Positions 31,616-38,204 of a stretch of 38,204 nucleotides of DNA are shown here, piece after piece; position 1 is the stretch's first letter, and every line of letters begins with the position of its first letter. The DNA lies in assembly GCA_902806075.1 (NCBI GenBank), contig CADCVG010000044.1:1-38204 (forward strand). Reading direction: 5' to 3'. The DNA is from an uncultured Rubrobacteraceae bacterium. Lineage in GTDB: Bacteria; Actinomycetota; Rubrobacteria; Rubrobacterales; Rubrobacteraceae. The notes under the pieces are model-generated. The model did not search any database and had not been told where the DNA came from. It saw only the letters and a list, made by a program, of their open reading frames with translations. Both the position numbers and the translations under genes were made by a program.

Positions 31616-33100
31616 ATGGGCACACAGACTTCCGAGCAGAGCGTTATCGAAGGTGTCAAGAAGCAGCTCTATATAGGCGGAGAGTGGCGCGACGCCGCGG
31701 AGGGCGGCACGCTTGGCGTGGAGGACCCGTCCACCGGTGAGGACCTCTGCCAGGTCGCCGACGCGCAGCCCGAGGATGCTCTGGCGGCGCTCGACGCGGC
31801 GGCCGAGGCTCAGAAGGATTGGGCCAGGCATCCACCGCGCGAGCGCGGCGAGATCCTCAGGCGCGCCTTCGAGAAGATAATGCAGAGGATGGACGAGCTC
31901 GCCGTCCTGATGACGTTGGAGATGGGCAAGCCTATCGCTGACTCGAAGGCAGAGATCACCTACGCCGCCGAGTTCTTCCGCTGGTACTCGGAGCAGGCCG
32001 TGCGCATCGGCGGCAGCTACTCTATATCGCCGGACGGCGCGCAGAGGATCATAACCATGAAGCAGCCGGTAGGGCCATGCCTCATGATTACCCCGTGGAA
32101 CTTCCCGATGGCGATGGGCACGCGCAAGATAGGGCCGGCCATCGCCGCAGGTTGCACGATGGTGATGAAGCCGGCCAAGCAGACACCCCTCTCGATGCTG
32201 GCGCTTGCGGAGATCCTCGAAGAGTCCGGCCTCCCCGCCGGGGTACTGAACGTCGTCGTGGGCTCCTCCTCTAGTGACGTCGTCGCTCCTATCATCTCCG
32301 ATCCGCGCCTGCGCAAGCTAACCTTCACGGGATCGACCCCGGTCGGACGCGGGCTCATGGAGCAGGCCTCGGAGAATCTGCTCCGGGTCTCGATGGAGCT
32401 CGGCGGCAACGCGCCTTTCCTGATCTTCGACGATGCGGATGTCGACGCCGCCATCAACGGGGCACAGGTGGCGAAGATGCGCAACGTCGGCGAGGCTTGC
32501 ACGGCGGCCAATCGCTTCCACGTCGCGAGCTCCGTGGCGGACCAGTTCGCGGAGAAGCTCGCTGAGAAGCTGGGTTCCATGAAGATCGGTCGTGGTACGG
32601 AGGAAGGCACCCAGGTTGGACCGCTCATCGACGAAGACCAGCGCGGCAAGGTCCAGGAGCTTGTGGAAGACGCGGTAGGCAAGGGCGCGAAAGCGCTCGT
32701 GGGAGCCCAGAAGATGGACGGCCAGGGCTACTTCTACCAGCCGACGGTACTCAACGACGTGCCCAAGGAGGCCGACCTCCGTTACGAGGAGATCTTCGGC
32801 CCCGTGGCTCCTGTCTTCTCGTTCGACTCCGAGGAGGAGGCTATCGCCGCAGCCAATGACACGGAGTACGGTCTCGTCGCCTACGTCTACACCCGCGACT
32901 TCGACCGCGCGATCCGCGTTATAGAGAGGCTCCAGACGGGCATGGTCGGCCTGAACCAGGGTATGGTCTCCAACGCCGCCGCGCCCTTCGGAGGCATAAA
33001 GCAGTCCGGCTTCGGCCGCGAGGGTGGTACCGAGGGCATCGAAGAGTACCTGGAGACCAAATACGTCGCGGCCAACCTCCCCGCGGAGGCCCCGTTCTAG
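31616..33100 (+). CDS. gabD: NAD(P)-dependent aldehyde dehydrogenase, succinate-semialdehyde type
   Basis: A 494-residue aldehyde dehydrogenase. Motifs: MITPWNFPMAM (cofactor entrance), VMKPAKQTPLSMLALA, TFTGSTPVGR, catalytic Glu261 in MELGGNAPFLIF and catalytic Cys295 in GEACTAANRF. EEIFGPVAPVF follows near the C-terminus. The GEACTAANR and overall order are those of succinate-semialdehyde dehydrogenases (4-aminobutyrate breakdown), although related ALDHs for other aldehydes look alike; no aminotransferase gene is close. ATG 31616 is preceded by AGAGAGGTT. It is on the same strand as the MarR gene. Confidence 0.9.
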   Translation: MGTQTSEQSVIEGVKKQLYIGGEWRDAAEGGTLGVEDPSTGEDLCQVADAQPEDALAALDAAAEAQKDWARHPPRERGEILRRAFEKIMQRMDELAVLMTLEMGKPIADSKAEITYAAEFFRWYSEQAVRIGGSYSISPDGAQRIITMKQPVGPCLMITPWNFPMAMGTRKIGPAIAAGCTMVMKPAKQTPLSMLALAEILEESGLPAGVLNVVVGSSSSDVVAPIISDPRLRKLTFTGSTPVGRGLMEQASENLLRVSMELGGNAPFLIFDDADVDAAINGAQVAKMRNVGEACTAANRFHVASSVADQFAEKLAEKLGSMKIGRGTEEGTQVGPLIDEDQRGKVQELVEDAVGKGAKALVGAQKMDGQGYFYQPTVLNDVPKEADLRYEEIFGPVAPVFSFDSEEEAIAAANDTEYGLVAYVYTRDFDRAIRVIERLQTGMVGLNQGMVSNAAAPFGGIKQSGFGREGGTEGIEEYLETKYVAANLPAEAPF

Positions 33101-33191
33101 GTAGACTGGCGTAGCGTCACGAGGCCCCAGCCTCACGCCTAGTGAACGGCATCTCTGCCGGAAACTGCCGCGAAGGCTACCATAGGTAGTG

Positions 33192-33695
33192 ATGGTATCG
33201 AGCGTTCGCAACAGGCTGCTGGCTCTAGGGGCTCTCTGGGGCCTCTTGCTGGCGATCTTTCCGGCGGTGCTGGCGTTCGATAGGTTCGCGATCAGCCCGT
33301 TCCTGATCTCGGCGTTCGTCTGCGCTGGCGTTAGCGGGGCGATTGGCATGCTCCTCGCCGGGCGCCGGGCGGCAGCTACCCCCGCCGGACGGGGCCTGCT
33401 TCCAGCAGTCCGAATTGGGGTTTTGCACGGGTTGGTATCCGCGGCGCTCGCAGCGGTCACTATCTGGCTCGCCTTGACGGTTACCATCTCCGGGTTTTCG
33501 GTTGGGAGTCCGTCCGAGATCCTCACCCTCTTCAGTCGGCCGGCGATCTTTATCGAGGGTGCTATCGCTGCGATCGCGGTCTTCGTGTACACGGCGGCCG
33601 TGGCAACCGTACTCTCTCCCGTGGTTGGGGCGGCGATCCGGCGCATCGCCCGCCCGGAGCCCGCTGCCCGTCGGACAGCACCGGAGCCGCGTTGA
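33192..33695 (+). CDS. Small membrane protein, paralogue 1
   Basis: A 167-residue protein with about four hydrophobic segments (near 5-24, 32-52, 72-95, 115-140) and a basic tail. I do not recognise the family. It shares RNRLLALG.LWGLLLA at the N-terminus and the same hydrophobic layout with the next gene. ATG 33192 follows TACCAT (33178-33183) by 8 nt; GTG 33189 is the longer alternative. Its stop overlaps the next gene's TTG by 4 bp (TTGA), so they are co-translated. Confidence 0.7.
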   Translation: MVSSVRNRLLALGALWGLLLAIFPAVLAFDRFAISPFLISAFVCAGVSGAIGMLLAGRRAAATPAGRGLLPAVRIGVLHGLVSAALAAVTIWLALTVTISGFSVGSPSEILTLFSRPAIFIEGAIAAIAVFVYTAAVATVLSPVVGAAIRRIARPEPAARRTAPEPR

Positions 33696-34198
33696 CCGCA
33701 GGCGTCCGTAACCGGCTGCTTGCACTGGGCATCCTCTGGGGGCTCCTGCTGGCGGCCGTTCCAGCCCTCGTGATGACGAACCCCTACCGGCTCACGGGCT
33801 TTCTAATCGTGGCCCTGGTCTGCGCCGCTTTGAGCGGGTGCGTGGGTACGCTGGTAGCCGGGCGGCGGACCGCGAGGAGCGGTAGGCGTTCCGGGGTGCT
33901 GGGCGGGGCCGGACTCGGGGCAGTGCAGGGGCTCGCGGGCGGCCTGGTCGCGGCGCTGCTCTTCTGGGTACTCATGGCGGTAACCACCTCCGGCTTCACG
34001 CTGCAAGACCCGGTCGAGTTCTCCGCGTTGATGAGACCGCGCGTCTTTCTGGGCAGCTTCTTCGTTGCCCTCTCGGCCTTCGTATACGTGCTCGTCGGTG
34101 GCCTCGTGCTCGGCCCCATCTTCGGAAAACTCATAGATCGCGCCATCCGTTCAGGCAAGAAGGACGCCGGCGGGAAGGAGAACCTTGTTGTACGCTAA
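33692..34198 (+). CDS. Small membrane protein, paralogue 2
   Basis: A 168-residue, four-helix membrane protein resembling its upstream neighbour in size, N-terminal motif (GVRNRLLALGILWGLLLAAV), the SGCVGTLVAGRR segment after helix 2, and the TSGF loop after helix 3. The two arose by tandem duplication. Function unknown. The TTG start at 33692 overlaps the preceding stop (TTGA). It ends with a basic, Lys-rich tail. The third gene of the set begins inside it. Confidence 0.7.
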   Translation: MTAGVRNRLLALGILWGLLLAAVPALVMTNPYRLTGFLIVALVCAALSGCVGTLVAGRRTARSGRRSGVLGGAGLGAVQGLAGGLVAALLFWVLMAVTTSGFTLQDPVEFSALMRPRVFLGSFFVALSAFVYVLVGGLVLGPIFGKLIDRAIRSGKKDAGGKENLVVR

Positions 34199-34781
34199 GC
34201 TTCTCGGGATAGGGGCCGTCTACGGTTTCGGATTCACGCTCGTAAAGTCCCTCTTCCCAACCCCGATCCTGCTGCTCCTGCTCGCTGAAGGGCCGAGCAC
34301 CGAAGGTAACCTCACGGTCCTCGCAAGCGTGTACATGGCCTCTGGGCTCATCGCCGGCATCATCGGCGGACCGGTCTTCGGGCTCCTGCTGCTCCGCCGT
34401 AAGGGCTCGGGGGCGGAGGTGGGTGGACTCAGCGTGGTGCGAACCTCCGGCGCCGACCTCTGGCGTTCGCTCGTCCTGAGCTTCGTCTTCGCCCTGCTCA
34501 TCGGTCTCATCTCCGGCCTCCTCACGATGGCCGCTTACCAGTTCGGCATCCTGCCCTCCGGCGGTGCCCTCGACCCTCTCACGCTCATCCGCAGCTCCAA
34601 CTTCTCGCCCGGCTACCCGCTCCTCGTCGCCTGGACCCTTGCCCGCGACCTCTTACCCGCCATGCTCGCCGGCCTCTTCCTCGCCCCCTTCGGTGGCGGC
34701 TTCCTCTACCGTCTCTACGCCTCCCGCCGCCCCAGAGAGGATACCCTCCGCAACAGACAGCAGTTCGAGGACGAGTTTTAA
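34185..34781 (+). CDS. Small membrane protein, third gene of the set
   Basis: A 198-residue membrane protein, unknown family. Hydrophobic segments lie at about 5-32, 45-68, 88-115 and 140-175, with a basic/polar tail. It is longer than the two genes before it and not clearly homologous, but has a comparable multi-helix plan. TTG 34185 or 34188 follows AAGGAG (34175-34180). It overlaps the preceding gene by 14 bp, so all three are expressed together and probably work as one membrane unit. Confidence 0.7.
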   Translation: MLYAKLLGIGAVYGFGFTLVKSLFPTPILLLLLAEGPSTEGNLTVLASVYMASGLIAGIIGGPVFGLLLLRRKGSGAEVGGLSVVRTSGADLWRSLVLSFVFALLIGLISGLLTMAAYQFGILPSGGALDPLTLIRSSNFSPGYPLLVAWTLARDLLPAMLAGLFLAPFGGGFLYRLYASRRPREDTLRNRQQFEDEF

Positions 34782-34914
34782 AGAAGAGGGCAGCTTTCAG
34801 CGATCAGGAAAAGGGTGAGAGTTCAGCGGACACACGTACCGACCGTGACCGAAGCTTGACCCTGTATGAGCATGTCACCGTCCTGCAGTAGCTGATAGCC
34901 GAAGCTAAAAGGTT

Positions 34915-35163
34915 CTAGACAATGCTCACGAGCGGGGAGATCTTGCAATCCGTCAGCGTGGTTTCCTCGGGTGTTCGGACCGGGCGCACGAGGTATTCGA
35001 GGCAGTTTGCCCGGCAGTCTACCTTCCCGCAGGGGACTTCGACCGTACCCAGGTCCTCGACTATGCGGACTATCGGGTCCAGGCCATTGCCAGGCAGGGC
35101 GTCCCTGCGGCGGACGTACTCACCCTCCTCGTACTGCTCCCGTCCGTAGCGAAATACAGCCAT
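34915..35163 (-). CDS. Small Cys-containing protein, unknown
   Basis: An 82-residue soluble protein I do not recognise. The C-terminal half has four Cys: VPCGKVDCRANCLEYLVRP and LTDCKISP, giving C-x4-C-x3-C and one more about 21 residues on, possibly a small zinc or disulfide site. The longest ORF begins at GTG 35199, but TACAAT (35175-35170) lies within it, 6 nt before ATG 35163, so I take ATG as a leaderless start. Confidence 0.6.
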   Translation of the reverse strand: MAVFRYGREQYEEGEYVRRRDALPGNGLDPIVRIVEDLGTVEVPCGKVDCRANCLEYLVRPVRTPEETTLTDCKISPLVSIV

Positions 35164-35169
35164 ACCAGG

Positions 35170-35175
35170 ATTGTA
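35170..35175 (-). promoter_or_regulatory. -10 element of the Cys-rich small gene (leaderless start)
   Basis: TACAAT on the minus strand, 6 nt before ATG 35163, the same spacing as at 19882-19894. Confidence 0.5.
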
Positions 35176-35388
35176 CACTACTCGTTTGATCTGGATCACA
35201 TCTCACGGAGGAGCATGAGCACCCTGATCTGCATAACTACTTCGGAGAAAGCCCCTTAGAAATCCGGGTCGAGCAGGGGTATGAGATCTGGTGCCCCTCG
35301 CTGCTATATTTACGAGCAAAGGAGAGAGAAGGCGAGACAACGTCTCTGTTGGTGGAAAGGTGCAGATGGTGGCGAGAGGGGATCTTCT

Positions 35389-36504
35389 GTGAGCGGAGGA
35401 ATCTATCTGGTTCAGGGCGAAGGAGGGCTCGTCGAGATGAAAGAGCAAGAGTACGCTTCAGAGGATCTGCTACAGAAACTTCTCGCCGACTACCCGAACC
35501 TTTTAGCCGGAGATCAGATAGACGCTACCGAGCCGCGCCGGTGGCTGCTAGTGTCGCGCGAGATGTCGCTAGCCTCTGAAGAGGACGGCTCTGGACGGTG
35601 GTCGGTGGATCACCTGTTCCTGGATCAGGACGCAATCCCGACCATCGTAGAGGTCAAACGCAGCACCGATACCCGCATCCGGCGTGAGGTCGTGGGACAG
35701 ATGCTCGACTATGCCGCAAACGCAGTGGTTTACTGGCCGGTAGACAGACTCCGGGCACAATTCGAGACTAGCCGCAAAGACTATGAGCAGGCATTAATCG
35801 AACTGCTGGAAGACACTGAAGCCAGCCCGGAGGAATTTTGGCAAAGGGTAAAGACCAACTTGCAGGCTGGTAAGGTGCGTTTGATCTTCGTGTCCGACGA
35901 GATTCCTACTGAACTCCGTCGCATCGTGGAGTTCCTAAATCAGCAAATGGACCCGGCGGAGGTGCTGGCTGTGGAGATTAAACAGTACGTCAGCCCGGAC
36001 TCGAACTTGAAGACGCTCGTTCCCCGAATCATCGGCCAGACAGTGAAGAAACCCGGTGGTATAGGTACACGCGGGCCGTGGGATGAGGAGTCCTTCTTCG
36101 AGGAACTTGAGGTTCAAGCACCTGAAGCAGTCAAGCCAGCTAGAGAGATTTTTGGGTGGGCAGAAAGCAAAGCCTCCCGGATTGTGTGGGGGAAGGGCAA
36201 ACAGTATGAAACTTTCTTTCCAACATTGGGCCATAAGGGAACAGAGCATAAACTCATACAGGTCTGGACAGACGGCTCCTTGACCATCTGGTTCGGAGAC
36301 ATGCGAACGAAACCTGCCTTCAATGACGAGCTCAAACGATTGGAGTTCCTGCGCCGCTTGAACGAAATTCCTGGCGTCACCATTCCTGACAAAGCTATTG
36401 ATAAGTATCCGAGCATTTCGTTGTCTACACTCAACAGCGAGATCGCTCTCAAGCAGTTCCTCGAAGTGCTCAACTGGTTCGTTCAAGAGGTTAGAGAATC
36501 GTAA
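35389..36504 (+). CDS. PD-(D/E)XK nuclease-like protein
   Basis: A 371-residue protein. The N-terminal domain has the layout of a PD-(D/E)XK nuclease: Glu in [18 protein letters not shown], Asp74 in [16 protein letters not shown], the VEVK motif at 87-90, and GQMLDYA (Gln104-x3-Tyr) as motif IV. This resembles DUF91/NucS-like cores. A middle part (about 120-250) is alpha/beta ([20 protein letters not shown]). The C-terminal third (about 255-371) holds [20 protein letters not shown] and ends in a helix. I cannot name it further. GTG 35389 has AGGGG about 8 nt upstream; a longer ORF begins at 35281. Base use is less GC-rich than the neighbours, suggesting transfer. Confidence 0.75.
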   Translation: MSGGIYLVQGEGGLVEMKEQEYASEDLLQKLLADYPNLLAGDQIDATEPRRWLLVSREMSLASEEDGSGRWSVDHLFLDQDAIPTIVEVKRSTDTRIRREVVGQMLDYAANAVVYWPVDRLRAQFETSRKDYEQALIELLEDTEASPEEFWQRVKTNLQAGKVRLIFVSDEIPTELRRIVEFLNQQMDPAEVLAVEIKQYVSPDSNLKTLVPRIIGQTVKKPGGIGTRGPWDEESFFEELEVQAPEAVKPAREIFGWAESKASRIVWGKGKQYETFFPTLGHKGTEHKLIQVWTDGSLTIWFGDMRTKPAFNDELKRLEFLRRLNEIPGVTIPDKAIDKYPSISLSTLNSEIALKQFLEVLNWFVQEVRES

Positions 36505-36509
36505 CCTTC

Positions 36510-37454
36510 ATGGGCGCAAGTGCTGCTCAATCGGAACGGTACCGGGGATCTCTCCTCGGTCTCGCTATCGGCGACGCGCTCGGTGCACCTCTGGAGGGCC
36601 TGCCGCCGAGATCGTTCTCACCCGTTGAAGACATGACCGGGGGCGGGTCTCATGGCCTCCCCCCTGGCTACTGGACTGACGACACCTCGATGGCGTTGTG
36701 CCTGGCGGAGAGCCTGATCGAGCGACGCGGCTTCGATCCGGCGGACCAGCTCGAACGGTACCTGCGCTGGTTCCGGGAGGGTCACCTGAGCAGCACCGGG
36801 TTTCCTTTCGGCATCGGCAACACGACGAGGGGGGCCATCCTACAGTTTGAGGAGACCCGCAAACCGTACTGCGGTCCCACCGGCCCTGAGACGGCCGGCA
36901 ACGGTTCGATCATGCGCCTCGCGCCGGTCCCGTTGTTCTTCGCCTGCCGCCCAAAGGAGGCCATTGAACGCTCCGCCGAGAGTTCCCATACTACCCACGG
37001 AGTGAAGACCGCTGTGGACGCCTGCCGGTATTTCGGCGCTCTTCTGGCCGGTACGGTGAACGGGGTCGGCAAGGAGGAGCTACTCTCCGAGCGGTACTGC
37101 CCGGAGCCCGGGTACTGGGAAGAGAGGCCGCTCACGCCGGAGGTGGATGAGGTCGCTGCCGGCTCGTTCAAGCGCAAGGAGCCGGCGGAGATAGAGGGCT
37201 CGGGGTACGTGGTAAGCTCGCTGGAGGCGGCGCTCTGGGCTTTCTACGAAAGCGATTCGTTCGAGGAGGGATGCCTTCTGGCAGTGAACCTCGGGGACGA
37301 TGCGGACACGACCGCCGCCGTCTATGGGCAGCTTGCGGGCGCGTTCTATGGCGAGGAGGGGATACCGGAGCGCTGGCTGACGAAGCTGGTCCACCGGCCT
37401 CTGATCGAGGAATACGCCGGTAAGCTCTTCGACGGTCGTCCCCACACCTCGTGA
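36510..37454 (+). CDS. ADP-ribosylglycohydrolase family protein (DraG/ARH-like)
   Basis: A 314-residue member of the family that removes ADP-ribose from proteins or nucleic acids. N-terminal [18 protein letters not shown], the metal site [10 protein letters not shown] (Thr-Asp-Asp), [10 protein letters not shown], and the second metal site [19 protein letters not shown] are all there, so a two-Mg enzyme is expected. Cytoplasmic, no signal peptide. ATG 36510 is 5 bp after the nuclease-like gene stop; its stop overlaps the next GTG by 4 bp. The target (protein, DNA or RNA) cannot be told. Confidence 0.93.
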   Translation: MGASAAQSERYRGSLLGLAIGDALGAPLEGLPPRSFSPVEDMTGGGSHGLPPGYWTDDTSMALCLAESLIERRGFDPADQLERYLRWFREGHLSSTGFPFGIGNTTRGAILQFEETRKPYCGPTGPETAGNGSIMRLAPVPLFFACRPKEAIERSAESSHTTHGVKTAVDACRYFGALLAGTVNGVGKEELLSERYCPEPGYWEERPLTPEVDEVAAGSFKRKEPAEIEGSGYVVSSLEAALWAFYESDSFEEGCLLAVNLGDDADTTAAVYGQLAGAFYGEEGIPERWLTKLVHRPLIEEYAGKLFDGRPHTS

Positions 37455-38204
37455 GGGGCGATGAACCGACGCACGGACTCTATGGAACAGTGGTGCACAG
37501 CCTGCGTGGGCGCGTGGCGCTTATAACGGGGGCGGGCCGGCGCCGGGGAATAGGGACGGCGATCTGCAGGGCGCTCGCCGAAAAGGGCGCAGACGTCTTC
37601 TTTACCTACTGGAGCGCCTACGATGACGAGATGTCACCTGATGATAGAAACAGACCGTACGCTCTGCTTCAGGAGTTGCTTGGTGCGGGCGTCAGGGCGG
37701 AGGCGATAGAGCTGGACCTCTCCCTGCCCGATTCTCCGGAACGGTTGCTGGATGCCTCTACAGAACGGCTCGGGCCGCCTTCGATCCTCGTGAACAACGC
37801 CGCCCACTCGACCCGTGACGGGTTCGAGGAGTTGGATGCAGCCACCCTCGACGCCCACTATGTGGTCAACCTCCGGGCTACCGCTCTCTTGAGCGTCGGG
37901 TTTGCCCGGCGGTTCGAGGGAGGGTCTGGGAGGATCATCAACCTCACGAGCGGGCAGTCGCTCGGACCGATGCCGGGGGAGCTGGCCTACGTTGCAACCA
38001 AGGGAGCTATTGAGGCGTTCACCCAGACGCTCGCGGCGGAGGTCGGACATAAGGGGATCACGGTGAACGCCGTCAACCCCGGCCCGACCGACACGGGCTG
38101 GACGCCGGAGGGGCTGAAGCGGGAGCTGTCATCGAAGTTCCCGGCGGGCCGTGTAGGCCAGCCAGAGGACGCCGCAAAGATCGTGGCGTTCCTCGCGGGA
38201 GAGG
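37451..38204 (+). CDS. SDR-family oxidoreductase (runs off the window)
   Basis: At least 251 residues; the end lies outside the window. A short front is followed by [20 protein letters not shown] (cofactor loop), [11 protein letters not shown], and the active site [21 protein letters not shown] (Ser-Tyr-Lys), so it should be active. [12 protein letters not shown] follows. It resembles 3-oxoacyl-ACP reductase/glucose dehydrogenase-type SDRs; the insertion [20 protein letters not shown] after strand 2 is characteristic of a subgroup without assigned substrate. GTG 37451 overlaps the preceding stop (GTGA) and suggests coupling; GTG 37490 and 37493 are alternatives. Confidence 0.9.
   Translation, partial: MRGDEPTHGLYGTVVHSLRGRVALITGAGRRRGIGTAICRALAEKGADVFFTYWSAYDDEMSPDDRNRPYALLQELLGAGVRAEAIELDLSLPDSPERLLDASTERLGPPSILVNNAAHSTRDGFEELDAATLDAHYVVNLRATALLSVGFARRFEGGSGRIINLTSGQSLGPMPGELAYVATKGAIEAFTQTLAAEVGHKGITVNAVNPGPTDTGWTPEGLKRELSSKFPAGRVGQPEDAAKIVAFLAGE

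Noticed and set aside
33110-33145. Hairpin after the aldehyde dehydrogenase (GAGGC-CCCA-GCCTC)
   Set aside because: Stem of only 5 bp before mismatches, and no T-tract.

Overview
The window is high-GC bacterial chromosome. I think it comes from a deep-branching actinobacterium of the Rubrobacter type. Reasons: very GC-rich codon use, many GTG and TTG starts, probable leaderless starts, a mutL gene (absent from most Actinobacteria) beside actinobacterial-looking Rex, AccB/AccC and circularly permuted ATP-grasp proteins, and a DnaD/DnaI-type helicase-loading pair. The taxonomic call is inference from gene content. I see no rRNA, tRNA, CRISPR array or intact insertion sequence.

Layout. 1-2563 (minus): start of dapA, lysC overlapping it by 8 bp, and a general-stress-type SDR. 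2810-5206: a DUF1360 membrane protein, a decayed MFS transporter, and a secreted DUF4394 protein ending in a sortase-like VPKTG signal and followed by a strong terminator. 5239-6508: an ECF sigma factor and its zinc-finger anti-sigma factor. 6604-9621: a 21-bp-arm hairpin at the broken 5' end of a DsbA-like gene, an unknown protein, a GT1 glycosyltransferase and a universal stress protein. 9764-12719 (minus): a His-rich membrane protein and mutL. 12859-14751: accB-accC, the biotin part of acetyl-CoA carboxylase. 14693-19753: AI-2E-type exporter, DUF1385 protein, SDR, solitary ATP-grasp protein and a small membrane protein.

19894-25347 is the most unusual part. It is a DNA-replication/recombination block: a DnaD-like protein, a DnaI/DnaC-like ATPase loader, a Rad52/ERF-like protein interrupted by a 325-residue LAGLIDADG intein, a ComEC-like metallo-beta-lactamase-fold lipoprotein, an excisionase-like HTH protein on the other strand, SSB, and a free-standing HNH endonuclease right after ssb in a local low-GC patch. 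The intein carries the W/C/T triplet of class 3 inteins together with Cys1. Two different homing-type elements thus lie within about 3 kb in a ssDNA-handling cluster.

25826-31342: Rex, a decayed GNAT acetyltransferase, an M2 peptidase, a DnaJ-domain membrane protein, QueG and a MarR regulator. 31616-34781: a succinate-semialdehyde-type aldehyde dehydrogenase and three coupled small membrane proteins, two of them tandem paralogues. 34915-38204: a small Cys-rich protein, a PD-(D/E)XK nuclease-like protein, an ADP-ribosylglycohydrolase and an SDR that runs off the end; the last three look like one transcription unit.

Many starts were moved from the longest ORF, because a -10-like hexamer lies 5-10 nt before an internal start codon, or because a better Shine-Dalgarno site lies downstream. 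These choices are explained gene by gene.
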